Positions 19,873 to 29,306 are shown, counted from the first letter of the stretch. The stretch is 64,000 bases of DNA from Enterococcus mediterraneensis (GCF_900604485.1 NZ_UWOP01000001.1:2184501-2248500); one strand, 5' to 3'. Program-made: numbers and translations. The notes: generated by a model not told the origin, from the sequence alone.

Positions 19873-20343
19873 TCAAGCTAAGATATGTGCTCTGAAATAT
19901 CTCTCGATTTTTTTCGCGTCTTCTTCTGTGCGAGAGATAATGATCACTGTGTCAAATCCGGCAAGCGTAGTGACTTTTTCAGGAATATCCACCTCATCAA
20001 TCAGAGCAGTGATCAATTGCGCATTGTCAGGCAATGTATTGACGATCGTTAAAAACTGGACCCGATCAACTTTGGTCACTACATCTTCGATCATATGGAT
20101 CAGTCGGCGTTCTTCTTCTTGACCATCTTGAGCGAAGCGGTCTCCTTGAAAAATTTCAAAACGGGCTTGCCCAGTTTCATCGGGGGCTTTGATGATCTTT
20201 AAATCGCGGATATCACGAGAAATAGTAGCTTGTGTAGCAGAAACGCCTTTTTTTTCTAAGAGGCGAAGCAATTCTTCTTGAGTACGAACCGTTTGATTGC
20301 TGATGATCTGTTTGATTAATAAGTGTCGGTCTGCTTTGCGCAT
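19873..20343 (-). CDS. argR: Arginine repressor-family regulator (ArgR/AhrC)
   Basis: A 156-residue ArgR-family protein that, as a hexamer, binds ARG boxes to regulate arginine synthesis or catabolism. The N-terminal winged helix contains TQEELLRLLEKKGVSATQAT and SRDIRDL. The C-terminal oligomerisation domain ends with the arginine-binding block, which here reads TLAGFDTVIIISR. Most relatives have GDDT, so the first aspartate is replaced by phenylalanine. The ATG at 20343 has AAGGAG about 9 nt upstream and gives the usual family length; an upstream in-frame ATG at 20379 is less likely. Neighbouring arc genes suggest it controls them. Confidence 0.9.
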   Translation of the reverse strand: MRKADRHLLIKQIISNQTVRTQEELLRLLEKKGVSATQATISRDIRDLKIIKAPDETGQARFEIFQGDRFAQDGQEEERRLIHMIEDVVTKVDRVQFLTIVNTLPDNAQLITALIDEVDIPEKVTTLAGFDTVIIISRTEEDAKKIERYFRAHILA

Positions 20344-20411
20344 ATGCTGAACTCCTTTTCTTTTTTCTCTTAACATCATAGCAAATACTAGTCAAGCTGC
20401 CCAGATGGATG

Positions 20412-20429
20412 AGCGAATTTTTATTCATA
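20412..20429. promoter_or_regulatory. ARG box upstream of argR
   Basis: Read on the minus strand, the 18-mer TATGAATAAAAATTCGCT matches the ARG-box consensus TNTGAATWWWWATTCANW with one mismatch. It lies about 70 bp upstream of the argR start, consistent with autoregulation. A second weaker AT-rich half-site follows at 20430-20445. Confidence 0.6.
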
Positions 20430-20567
20430 AATTTTGAATTTTCATCTAAAAAAACAGTTGTCGAACAAATCGACTGATGGCAGCAGAAGTGTTCAAAATA
20501 CCTATATCCTGAAAAAAGGGGTATAATTTATTTGTAAAAATTATTTTGTTAAAAGGAGCGGATCACT

Positions 20568-20804
20568 ATGAAACAACAAGATCAAGAAAAATTCTTACAA
20601 TTCTTTTTGGAACGTGTTCAAGAAGGAAAGGTCGAAGAAGCAAAAGCTTTGTTAGTACAATCTTTCGCAGATCAACAAACTGACAACTTTACTCACGCAG
20701 ACTTTGAAGCCTTACAAGCAAAACTTCTGCCATTATTAAAAGAAGACAAAGTAGAAGAAGTCAAACAAGCGATGGATCACTTTGCCCAAGGTCTTTCTAA
20801 ATAA
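20568..20804 (+). CDS. Hypothetical small acidic protein
   Basis: A 78-residue soluble protein, rich in Glu, Lys and Gln and predicted to be all helical, with no motif I recognise. A strong AAAGGAG SD precedes the ATG and a TATAAT -10 lies at 20522-20527, so the gene is very probably expressed on its own. It is followed by a large hairpin and sits between argR (divergent) and rpsB. The protein contains two similar helical stretches, QEGKVEEAKALL and KEDKVEEVKQAM, suggesting an internal duplication. Confidence 0.7.
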   Translation: MKQQDQEKFLQFFLERVQEGKVEEAKALLVQSFADQQTDNFTHADFEALQAKLLPLLKEDKVEEVKQAMDHFAQGLSK

Positions 20805-20853
20805 TTGAAGAATTCAGCAGCAATGCAATATAAGAAGTATTTTGAAAAATAGC

Positions 20854-20935
20854 AACCAACGTTAAGAGAGCCACCTGTCAGCAGATACAACGATCCTGCT
20901 GAAGGCGAGGCTCAATGGGCGTTGGTTTTTGTCTT
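20854..20935 (+). terminator. Large hairpin terminator before the rpsB promoter
   Basis: AACCAACG (20854-20861) pairs with CGTTGGTT (20920-20927). An inner arm pairs GAGCC...CAGCAG with CTGCTG...GGCTC, and T-rich sequence follows. It most likely terminates the preceding small gene. Its branched shape is more elaborate than most terminators here. Confidence 0.65.
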
Positions 20936-20977
20936 TTTGGAGCTGTTTTTAGTAACCGTTTTTCAAGTAAAAAATCA

Positions 20978-21138
20978 TTGCAATTCTATTACGATTCTTG
21001 TATACTACTAAAGGTGTGAGTCACAAACTTACACAAATCCACATCTTGCCCGATCTGCGAAGGGGTGCTGTTATTCAGTTCTTCAAAGAGTTGAAAGACA
21101 AGAGAGGAAAAAATAAAACCAAACTGGAGGAAACACAA
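20978..21138 (+). promoter_or_regulatory. rpsB promoter and leader
   Basis: TTGCAA (20978-20983), a 17-bp spacer and TATACT (21001-21006) form a strong promoter. A roughly 125-nt leader precedes rpsB. Leaders of ribosomal-protein operons often bind their own product, and this one may do so, but I do not recognise a known motif in it. Confidence 0.7.
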
Positions 21139-21945
21139 ATGGCAGTCATTTCAATGAAACAATTGCTAGAAGCCGGCGTACACTTTGGTCACCAAACACG
21201 TCGCTGGAACCCAAAAATGAAGAAATACATCTTCACAGAAAGAAACGGTATCTACATCATCGACTTACAAAAAACAGTTAAGTTAGTAGATGCAGCTTAC
21301 GATTACATGAAAAACGTAGCTGAAGAAGGCGGCGTTGCTTTATTCGTAGGTACAAAAAAACAAGCACAAGAAGCAATCAAAGAAGAAGCTACACGTGCAG
21401 GTCAATACTACGTTAACCATCGTTGGTTAGGCGGAACATTGACAAACTGGGAAACAATCCAAAAACGTGTTGCTCGCTTGAAACAAATCGACAAAATGGA
21501 AGAAGACGGAACATTTGAAGTTCTTCCTAAAAAAGAAGTTGTCGGCTTGAACAAAGAACGTGAACGTCTTGAAAAATTCTTGGGCGGTATCGCAGATATG
21601 CCTAGAATTCCAGATGTAATGTACATCGTTGACCCACGTAAAGAACGTATCGCTGTTCAAGAAGCACACAAATTGAATATCCCAATCGTTGCGATGGTCG
21701 ATACAAACTGCGATCCAGACGAAATCGATGTAGTGATCCCTTCAAATGACGATGCGATCCGTGCCGTTAAATTGATCACTGCTAAAATGGCTGATGCTTT
21801 CATCGAAGGCAATCAAGGTGAAGACCAAGTCGTAGAAGAAGATTTTGCAGCAGAAAATGCTGAAAACACAGAAAACACAACTTCAATCGAAGAAATCGTT
21901 GATGTAGTAGAAGGCGACAACGCATCTGCTGAATCAGCTGAATAA
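21139..21945 (+). CDS. rpsB: 30S ribosomal protein S2
   Basis: Structural protein of the small ribosomal subunit, needed for S1 association and initiation. The 268-residue protein starts [20 protein letters not shown] and contains the S2 signature [11 protein letters not shown], with the usual S2 fold throughout. The C-terminus is an acidic Glu/Asn/Ala-rich tail from about residue 230. The ATG at 21139 follows ACTGGAGG; an open extension upstream has no suitable start. It is the first gene of the rpsB-tsf pair, with an attenuator-like terminator between them. Confidence 0.98.
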   Translation: MAVISMKQLLEAGVHFGHQTRRWNPKMKKYIFTERNGIYIIDLQKTVKLVDAAYDYMKNVAEEGGVALFVGTKKQAQEAIKEEATRAGQYYVNHRWLGGTLTNWETIQKRVARLKQIDKMEEDGTFEVLPKKEVVGLNKERERLEKFLGGIADMPRIPDVMYIVDPRKERIAVQEAHKLNIPIVAMVDTNCDPDEIDVVIPSNDDAIRAVKLITAKMADAFIEGNQGEDQVVEEDFAAENAENTENTTSIEEIVDVVEGDNASAESAE

Positions 21946-21959
21946 TTTTTAAATGATGG

Positions 21960-22014
21960 AGCTGTTTCAAAGGCTAGGCGCTCAAGCCTCACTCTCCTTT
22001 GAAACAGCTTTTTT
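21960..22014 (+). terminator. Attenuator-like terminator between rpsB and tsf
   Basis: A 14-bp perfect stem (21960-21973 with 21996-22009) followed by a T run. No clear promoter lies between it and tsf, so it probably terminates only partly and lowers tsf mRNA relative to rpsB. Confidence 0.8.
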
Positions 22015-22073
22015 AGAAGAAAACAACGGGCTATGCTCCCGAAAAATCCCAATAATCAGGAGGAGAAATTAAA

Positions 22074-22955
22074 ATGGCAGACGTTACAGCTAAAATGGTA
22101 AAAGAATTGCGCGACATGACTGGCGTAGGTATGATGGATGCGAAAAAAGCATTGGTAGAAGTAGAAGGCGACATGGATAAAGCAGTCGATCTTTTACGTG
22201 AAAAAGGTATGGCTAAAGCTGCGAAGAAAAGCGATCGTATCGCTGCTGAAGGTTTAGCTGCAGTTGCTGTAAAAGGTAACGTAGCAGCAATCGTTGAAGT
22301 CAACTCAGAAACTGACTTCGTATCAAAAAATGAAATGTTCCAAGAATTAGTGAAAGAAATCGCTGAACTAGTTGCTGAAAACAAACCAGCTGACATGGAC
22401 GCAGCAATGAAACTTGAAACTTCAAAAGGTACTGTTGAAGCAGCTTTGATCGAAGCTACTCAAGTTATCGGTGAAAAAATCAGCTTCCGTCGTTTCGAAG
22501 TTGTTGAAAAAGACGATAACGCAGCATTCGGCGGATACTTGCACATGGGCGGACGTATCGCTGTTCTGACTGTATTGGAAGGAACAACTGACGAATCTGT
22601 TGCTAAAGATGTAGCGATGCACGTAGCTGCGATCAACCCTCGCTATGTGAACGAAACACAAATTCCTGAATCTGAATTAGAACATGAAAAATCAGTCTTG
22701 ACAGAACAAGCATTGAACGAAGGCAAACCAGCTAACATCGTTGAAAAAATGGTGGAAGGCCGCTTGAAGAAATTTAAAGCAGAAATCGCATTAGTTGATC
22801 AACCATTCGTTAAAGATCCTGACATGACTGTTGAAAAATACGTTGCTTCAAAAGGCGCTACTGTGAAATCATTTGTACGTTTTGAAGTTGGCGAAGGTAT
22901 CGAAAAACGTGAAGATAACTTTGTTGAAGAAGTTATGAGCCAAGTGAAAAAATAA
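22074..22955 (+). CDS. tsf: Translation elongation factor Ts
   Basis: Guanine nucleotide exchange factor for EF-Tu. The 293-residue protein begins with a UBA-like domain containing [18 protein letters not shown] and the EF-Ts signature ETDFVSKN near residue 80, followed by the two core domains. The length is typical. An AGGAGGAG SD precedes the ATG. It follows rpsB after an attenuator-like hairpin, in the order conserved across bacteria, and is itself followed by a strong terminator. Confidence 0.98.
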   Translation: MADVTAKMVKELRDMTGVGMMDAKKALVEVEGDMDKAVDLLREKGMAKAAKKSDRIAAEGLAAVAVKGNVAAIVEVNSETDFVSKNEMFQELVKEIAELVAENKPADMDAAMKLETSKGTVEAALIEATQVIGEKISFRRFEVVEKDDNAAFGGYLHMGGRIAVLTVLEGTTDESVAKDVAMHVAAINPRYVNETQIPESELEHEKSVLTEQALNEGKPANIVEKMVEGRLKKFKAEIALVDQPFVKDPDMTVEKYVASKGATVKSFVRFEVGEGIEKREDNFVEEVMSQVKK

Positions 22956-22976
22956 TTTCTATTCAGTTGAATAGCT

Positions 22977-23008
22977 GGGAACGCATGGATAATGCGCTCC
23001 CTTTTTTT
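22977..23008 (+). terminator. Terminator after tsf
   Basis: GGGAACGCAT (22977-22986) pairs with ATGCGCTCCC (22992-23001), one mismatch, followed by seven T residues. Confidence 0.88.
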
Positions 23009-23055
23009 AAGCAAATATCTGCTATGTCAGGATAGTACTGGCATAACTTAAGTGA

Positions 23056-23817
<762 letters not shown>

Positions 23818-23819
23818 TA

Positions 23820-24377
23820 ATGGCAGATGCAATAATGACAGAAGCAAAAGAAAAAATGCAGAAAGCGGCAGAAAATCTGCAACGGGAATTAGGACAGATC
23901 CGTGCTGGGCGTGCGAATGCCAGCTTGCTTGATCGAGTGATGGTAACTTACTATGGCGTACCAACACCTGTGAATCAAATGGCTTCCATCACGATCCCAG
24001 AAGCTCGTGTGTTGATGATCACACCGTTTGACAAATCAACGATCCAAGACATCGAAAAAGCGATCTTGACTAGCGATGTAGGGATCACACCGGCAAATGA
24101 CGGGAACGTTATTCGTTTGGTCATTCCTCAATTGACAGAAGATCGTCGGAAAGAATTGGCTAAAGAAGTGAAAAAAGAAGCTGAAAATTCTAAGATCGCT
24201 GTACGTAATATCCGCCGCGACGCGATGGACAGCTACAAAAAACAACAAAAAGACGGCGACATCACAGAAGATGATCTGCGCGGTTTAGAAAAAGACGTGC
24301 AAAAATTGACAGATGACAGCATCAAACAATTGGATGCCATCGCTGCCGAAAAAGAAAAAGAATTGTTAGAAGTTTAA
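23820..24377 (+). CDS. frr: Ribosome recycling factor
   Basis: With EF-G, splits post-termination ribosomes. The 185-residue protein has the two-domain tRNA-like family layout: [17 protein letters not shown] at the N-terminus, then the beta/alpha head and the long C-terminal helix ([15 protein letters not shown]). The length is exact for the family. The start overlaps closely with the end of pyrH, and GGGGGAAAT at that end provides the SD. A branched terminator follows. Confidence 0.97.
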   Translation: MADAIMTEAKEKMQKAAENLQRELGQIRAGRANASLLDRVMVTYYGVPTPVNQMASITIPEARVLMITPFDKSTIQDIEKAILTSDVGITPANDGNVIRLVIPQLTEDRRKELAKEVKKEAENSKIAVRNIRRDAMDSYKKQQKDGDITEDDLRGLEKDVQKLTDDSIKQLDAIAAEKEKELLEV

Positions 24378-24397
24378 TATTTTTCAATTGGATTTAG

Positions 24398-24485
24398 AAG
24401 AACTTGATCAGATAGAGATACCCTTGGCAACACCGAGTCAAAAACTTGGTGTTGCCAGATTGTCTTACGATCAGGTTCTTTTTTC
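24398..24485 (+). terminator. Terminator after frr
   Basis: An outer stem AAGAACTTGATC (24398-24409) with GATCAGGTTCTT (24469-24480) encloses a strong inner hairpin TTGGCAACACC...GGTGTTGCCA, then a T run. Confidence 0.8.
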
Positions 24486-24584
24486 ATTAAATTTTGAAAG
24501 GCGCTTGCTTTTTTTCATAGGAAAGCGGCTATTTTATTGGTATAATAGGGAAGATAAAATGTAAATTCGTTAGGAGCTAAGATT

Positions 24585-25388
24585 ATGCTGCGTTTTTTCC
24601 CGCAAAAAAATAAATACATTCAAGAAACAAGCGAATTTGTTTTTGCAGCTGATGGTCCGATCCCCAAACATATCGCGATCATCATGGATGGTAACGGCCG
24701 CTGGGCGCAGAATCGCAGATTACCGCGGATCGCAGGGCATAAAGAGGGAATGGAAACTGTTAAAAAGGTAACGAAACATGCCTCAAAACTTGGCGTCAAA
24801 GTCTTGACCTTATATGCCTTTTCTACTGAAAATTGGAAACGTCCCACAGAGGAAGTCAATTTTTTGATGCAGTTGCCGGTGGATTTCTTTGATAAATTTG
24901 TTCCGGAATTGATCAAAGAAAATGTCAAAGTCCATGTCATGGGCTATACGGAATTTTTGCCGGCTCATACTCAAGACGCTGTTAAACGCGCCATTGAGCA
25001 GACGAAAGAAAATACTGGGATGGTTTTGAATTTTGCCTTGAATTACGGCAGTCGAGCAGAAATCGTTACCGGTGTCAAAGAAATCGTAAAAAAACTATCG
25101 GCAGAAAAACTATCCGCGGATGCTATCACCGAAGAAATGGTGGCGGATCATTTAATGACTGGATTTTTAGAACCGGAATTGCGGGATCCTGAACTGGTGA
25201 TTCGTACCAGCGGCGAAGAACGGATCAGCAATTTCTTGCTGTGGCAAATCGCTTATAGCGAATTCTTTTTTACGCCTGCTTTGTGGCCGGATTTTGATGG
25301 CTCATTGTTAGAGGATGCGATCGCGGCATTTCAAAATCGCGATCGGCGTTTCGGCGGACTAAAGAATAAAGAGGAGGATAAAAAGTGA
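24585..25388 (+). CDS. uppS: Isoprenyl transferase (undecaprenyl diphosphate synthase)
   Basis: Condenses isopentenyl diphosphate units onto farnesyl diphosphate to make the C55 lipid carrier for peptidoglycan and teichoic acids. The 267-residue cis-prenyltransferase has the substrate-binding signature HIAIIMDGNGRWAQNR (around residues 28-43), ALNYGSRAEIV and the C-terminal RTSGEERISNFLLWQ and YSEFFF blocks. A TGGTATAAT extended -10 lies upstream and TAGGAG precedes the ATG. It overlaps cdsA by 4 bp. Confidence 0.96.
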   Translation: MLRFFPQKNKYIQETSEFVFAADGPIPKHIAIIMDGNGRWAQNRRLPRIAGHKEGMETVKKVTKHASKLGVKVLTLYAFSTENWKRPTEEVNFLMQLPVDFFDKFVPELIKENVKVHVMGYTEFLPAHTQDAVKRAIEQTKENTGMVLNFALNYGSRAEIVTGVKEIVKKLSAEKLSADAITEEMVADHLMTGFLEPELRDPELVIRTSGEERISNFLLWQIAYSEFFFTPALWPDFDGSLLEDAIAAFQNRDRRFGGLKNKEEDKK

Positions 25389-26179
25389 GACAACGTGTTA
25401 TAACTGCTGTCGTGGCATTGGTGATTTTTTTACCGATCGTCTATGTCGGCGGCATTGCCATTGAAGTTACTGCGGCTTTACTAGCAGTGGTGGGCGTCTA
25501 TGAGTTATTCCGAATGAAAGGATTGGATATCGTCAGTTTTGAAGGGATCATTTCTGCGATCGGGGCAGTCTTCCTGGTTCTGCCGATCATGGATTGGCTT
25601 TCTTCAGGAGAAAACAACCAATTCCTACTGTTTTATTTGACAGTCATGGTGCTGTTGGGAGTATCGGTTATTTCTAAAAATACCTATACTATCGATGAAG
25701 CAGGATTTCCGGTGATCGTGAGTTTATATGTCGGCGTCGGATTCCAAAACTTCGTGGCTGCCAGAATGGAAAGCTTAGTGGTATTGATTTTCGGTTTGTT
25801 TATCGTTTGGGCGACAGATATCGGAGCCTATATGGTAGGCCGTAAATATGGAAAAAATAAATTATGGCCAGAAATCTCACCTAATAAAACTATTGAAGGC
25901 GCGATCGGCGGAATCATTAGCGCAGTGGTAGTTGCTGCCATCTACCTATTACTGTTTCCTGGAAAAGAATACTTTGGACACGGTACATTGGTCATGATCT
26001 TATTGACCATCGTCTTTTCAGTTGTTGGACAATTCGGCGACTTGGTTGAATCAGCTATCAAACGCCATTATGATGTGAAGGATTCTGGAAATATCTTGCC
26101 AGGACATGGCGGGATCTTGGATCGCTTCGACAGCCTGTTGTTCGTTTTTCCCCTTATGCACTTATTGGGTGTATTTTAA
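25385..26179 (+). CDS. cdsA: Phosphatidate cytidylyltransferase
   Basis: Makes CDP-diacylglycerol from phosphatidate and CTP, the branch point of phospholipid synthesis, in the membrane. The 264-residue protein is very hydrophobic with about eight membrane spans. It ends with the CdsA signature DSGNILPGHGGILDRFDSLL (around residues 235-254). The GTG start at 25385 follows AGGAGGA and overlaps the uppS stop, so the two are translationally coupled. A terminator follows. Confidence 0.96.
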   Translation: MRQRVITAVVALVIFLPIVYVGGIAIEVTAALLAVVGVYELFRMKGLDIVSFEGIISAIGAVFLVLPIMDWLSSGENNQFLLFYLTVMVLLGVSVISKNTYTIDEAGFPVIVSLYVGVGFQNFVAARMESLVVLIFGLFIVWATDIGAYMVGRKYGKNKLWPEISPNKTIEGAIGGIISAVVVAAIYLLLFPGKEYFGHGTLVMILLTIVFSVVGQFGDLVESAIKRHYDVKDSGNILPGHGGILDRFDSLLFVFPLMHLLGVF

Positions 26180-26186
26180 AAATCTT

Positions 26187-26226
26187 AACTGCAGTTGGAT
26201 CACTATGCCGCTGCAGTTTTTTTATA
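26187..26226 (+). terminator. Terminator after cdsA
   Basis: AACTGCAG (26187-26194) pairs with CTGCAGTT (26211-26218), followed by a T run. The loop is 16 nt. Confidence 0.75.
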
Positions 26227-26259
26227 CCTTTGTTGAAATCAAGCAGGAAAAATGCTGTA

Positions 26260-26288
26260 TTGGTTAATCTTTTTGAATGTGCTAAAAT
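26260..26288 (+). promoter_or_regulatory. Promoter for eep
   Basis: TTGGTT (26260-26265), a 17-bp spacer and TAAAAT (26283-26288) lie about 50 bp upstream of eep and directly after the cdsA terminator. Confidence 0.55.
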
Positions 26289-26339
26289 GAGAAAGAATTT
26301 TAATATTTTTTAATACGGTTTTGAAAGTGAGGAAAAAAG

Positions 26340-27608
26340 ATGAAAACAGCTTTGACATTCATTATTGTCTTTGGTGTTATTGTAATCATACATGAATTTG
26401 GCCATTTCTTTTTTGCCAAACGGGCAGGGATCCTAGTTCGTGAATTTGCTATCGGTATGGGACCAAAGATCTACGGACATCAAGGAAAAGACGGTACTAC
26501 ATATACGTTGCGGCTGTTGCCGATCGGCGGGTATGTTCGAATGGCAGGAATGGGGGAAGATGAGACCGAACTTGCGCCGGGAATGCCGATTTCTTTAGTC
26601 CAAAATGATGAAGGAAAAATAACGAAGATCAATACGAGTAAAAAAGTTCAATTACCAAATGGCATACCAATGGAATTGGTGGAATTTGATTTGGAAGATC
26701 AGCTGACTATATCAGGGTATGTCAACGGTGATGAAAGTCATTTGGAGACCTATCAAGTTTTGCATGACGCTACGATCATTGAACAAGACGGTACCGAAGT
26801 TCGAATCGCTCCCCGGGATGTTCAATTCCAATCTGCTAAGTTGTGGGAACGGATGCTGACAAATTTTGCCGGACCGATGAACAATTTCATCTTGGCGATT
26901 ATTTTGTTTATTGTGTTTACATTTATTCAAGGCGGAACTGCGGTTTTAGACACCAATGGGATCGGTCGAGTAGTGGAAAATGGCGCTGCGGCACAAGCGG
27001 GTCTGAAAGAGAATGATAAAATCTTGCAGGTGGATGGAGAAAAAATCAACAGCTGGGAAGAATTGACTACGATCATTACAAAGAATCCTGAGAAAAAGCT
27101 GAATTTTGAGATCCAAAGAGGGCAAGAGACTTTTGAAAAAACGGTTGTTCCAGAAGCGGAAAAAGAAGGCGATCAGACTGTTGGGAAACTAGGCATTTAC
27201 GCCCCGATGGATGACAGTTTCTCAGCTATCATAACAGGCGGCTTTACAATGACTTTGGATAATTCATTGGCTATTTTCAAAGCATTAGGCAGCTTGATCG
27301 TACATCCGGATATCAACAAATTAGGCGGACCAGTAGCGATGTTCCAAATGTCTTCGCAAGCCGCAGAACAAGGAGTGACGACAGTTATTTTGCTGATGGC
27401 TGTTTTGTCGATAAATCTGGGGATCTTCAATCTATTGCCAATTCCCGCATTAGACGGAGGCAAACTGGTGTTGAATATTATTGAAGGCGTCCGCGGCAAA
27501 CCATTAAGTCAAGAAAAAGAAGGAATATTGACACTGATCGGATTTGGGTTGCTGATGGTGTTGATGGTGCTGGTGACATGGAATGATATCCAGCGGTTTT
27601 TCTTTTAA
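26340..27608 (+). CDS. eep: Site-2 intramembrane zinc metalloprotease (RseP/Eep family)
   Basis: An RseP-family protease that cleaves within membranes. The enterococcal orthologue, Eep, processes sex-pheromone lipoprotein signal peptides and the RsiV anti-sigma factor. The 422-residue protein has the zinc-binding HEFGH (residues 18-22) in the first membrane span, a PDZ domain (about residues 200-285, GRVVENGAAAQAGLKENDKI), and the third zinc ligand region NLLPIPALDGGK near residue 365. The length and order of parts are normal. It has its own promoter and lies between cdsA and the ProRS-family gene, as in relatives. Confidence 0.93.
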   Translation: MKTALTFIIVFGVIVIIHEFGHFFFAKRAGILVREFAIGMGPKIYGHQGKDGTTYTLRLLPIGGYVRMAGMGEDETELAPGMPISLVQNDEGKITKINTSKKVQLPNGIPMELVEFDLEDQLTISGYVNGDESHLETYQVLHDATIIEQDGTEVRIAPRDVQFQSAKLWERMLTNFAGPMNNFILAIILFIVFTFIQGGTAVLDTNGIGRVVENGAAAQAGLKENDKILQVDGEKINSWEELTTIITKNPEKKLNFEIQRGQETFEKTVVPEAEKEGDQTVGKLGIYAPMDDSFSAIITGGFTMTLDNSLAIFKALGSLIVHPDINKLGGPVAMFQMSSQAAEQGVTTVILLMAVLSINLGIFNLLPIPALDGGKLVLNIIEGVRGKPLSQEKEGILTLIGFGLLMVLMVLVTWNDIQRFFF

Positions 27609-27656
27609 CCAAAATTAGTATTCTTGAAATAATGATCTGGAATGAAGGAGAAAAAA

Positions 27657-29306
27657 ATGAAACAGTCGCAAATGCTGATCCCAACGTTAGAAGATTTACC
27701 GACAATGGATGAACCGCATTTTTACGTGTTAGTTCGGGCAGGGTACATTCGTCAATTTGCATCAGGTTCTTATTGTTATTTGCCGCTAGCTCACCGGGTG
27801 ATTGAAAAGATCAAAGGGATCATCCGGGAGGAATTAGCGGATATCGGTGGTCAAGAAATTTTGCTGCCGTCTCAGCAGTCTACAGAAATATGGCAAAAAG
27901 ATCCGGAAATTTATGAAACAGAAAAAGTTACTGAGGATCCTTTTGTCGCACTGCTGACCCAAGATATTTATTCCACCACTCAATTGCCCCTCCATCTGTT
28001 TCAATTTCAAACAAAGTTGCGGGAAAAGTCGCCTATTCGATTTGGCTGGCTGAAAAGTCAGGAATATCTTTTGCAAGAAGGCCGCTCTTTTCATGAGAAT
28101 GAGGGGAATTTGGAAGATTTTTTTCGCCGATACGAAGAAGTCTATCGAAGAATATTTGCTCGCTGTAAAATCGAAGTACGTGAGATCAACGGCAACGATG
28201 CCGCAAAAGGTATTGCTGAGGCCAAAGAATTTATAGCGGTTTCTGAAATCGGTGAGGAAACTTTTTTCTATTCCACAGAAAGTGATTATGCGGCGCATAA
28301 AGAAATAGCCGCCAGTCAATATATCCCCAAACGACTGCATGCCAGCATTGGTGAGCTTGAAAAAAAATCTGCGCCGGATGCGGATTCTCTGATAGCCGCA
28401 GCAGATTATTTTGAGGTCGATTATAAGAAAGCCGTCAGAGCAGAATTATTTTTAGCTGATGGCCGTCCAGTCATGATATTGACACGCGGGGACCATCAAG
28501 TAAATCCGAACAAAGTAAGAAAATATTTGCAAGCTGACCGTTTCATTAAGATATCGGATGAGAAAATCTCATCATATATTGATGCTGATCCGGTGACCGT
28601 AAGTCCTATAAATTTACCTGAAACGATCGAACTTTATGCGGATCATTATGTGAAAGATGTAACCAATGGAATGGTTGGCGCTAATACAAAACATCAATGG
28701 TTTTTGAATGTTGACCCAAAACGAGATTTTCAGCCGAAAGCGTTTGGCGATTTTCGATTTGCGGAAATCGGTGAGATCTCTCCTGACGGTCAAGGAGTTT
28801 TGGCTCTTGCCAGAGGGATCCGTTTAAGCCGCCTTTTCAAAAAAACAAAGAGCACTGAAATGAAAGCTCTTGCTTTAAATGAGGCGGAAGAGAATATATC
28901 ATTTGCCCTCGGCAGTTATGAATTAGATGTGAACCATCTGTTTGCGGCGATCGTGGAACAGTACGCGGATGAAGAAGGACTGCATTGGCCGGATGAGATC
29001 GCGCCGTTTGCCGTGCATCTGCTGCAATTTGATGTTGCGGATCTTGCTCAGTCACAGTTAGTTGCGGAGTTGGAAGCATCCTTAACTGAAAGAGGTTATG
29101 ATGTTTTAATAGATGATCGCAAAGTGGCGACAGATAGAAAAAGCAAAGACGCTGATCTGATCGGTTGTCCTTTACGTCTTAGTGTTGGTGAAAAGGCGGC
29201 GGAAGGAATCGTAGAGATCACCATCAAACATACCGGTGCTATGGTGGAGGTCCGTAAAGAAGAATTGTTCGATACGCTGGCTATTTTATCTGGCTCAGAA
29301 GAGTAG
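27657..29306 (+). CDS. proS: Prolyl-tRNA synthetase-family protein with degenerate active-site motifs
   Basis: Position (eep-proS-polC) and overall similarity mark this as the bacterial-type ProRS locus. The N-terminus MKQSQMLIPTL, RAGYIRQFASGSYCYLPLA, the inserted editing domain (about residues 175-360) and the C-terminal anticodon domain are recognisable. The aminoacylation residues are not. GPTHEE is replaced by ALLTQD (98-103), with roughly 20 flanking residues missing. Motif 2 reads TKLREKSPIRFGWLKSQEY (119-137), losing the usual second glutamate and RGRE. The proline loop GIEIGHIF is GIRLSRLF (387-394). Motif 3 GCYGIGVSRL is GSYELDVNHL (419-428), losing its arginine. The anticodon-domain ERAGVKF block is also lost. 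At 549 residues it is shorter than the usual 565-572, but the frame is intact. It is probably inactive in charging. The ATG at 27657 follows AAGGAG. Confidence 0.8.
   Translation: MKQSQMLIPTLEDLPTMDEPHFYVLVRAGYIRQFASGSYCYLPLAHRVIEKIKGIIREELADIGGQEILLPSQQSTEIWQKDPEIYETEKVTEDPFVALLTQDIYSTTQLPLHLFQFQTKLREKSPIRFGWLKSQEYLLQEGRSFHENEGNLEDFFRRYEEVYRRIFARCKIEVREINGNDAAKGIAEAKEFIAVSEIGEETFFYSTESDYAAHKEIAASQYIPKRLHASIGELEKKSAPDADSLIAAADYFEVDYKKAVRAELFLADGRPVMILTRGDHQVNPNKVRKYLQADRFIKISDEKISSYIDADPVTVSPINLPETIELYADHYVKDVTNGMVGANTKHQWFLNVDPKRDFQPKAFGDFRFAEIGEISPDGQGVLALARGIRLSRLFKKTKSTEMKALALNEAEENISFALGSYELDVNHLFAAIVEQYADEEGLHWPDEIAPFAVHLLQFDVADLAQSQLVAELEASLTERGYDVLIDDRKVATDRKSKDADLIGCPLRLSVGEKAAEGIVEITIKHTGAMVEVRKEELFDTLAILSGSEE

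Noticed and set aside
27834-28340. 168-codon minus-strand frame inside the ProRS-family gene
   Set aside because: A shadow of the sense gene; the sense frame has a clear family match while this one has none.
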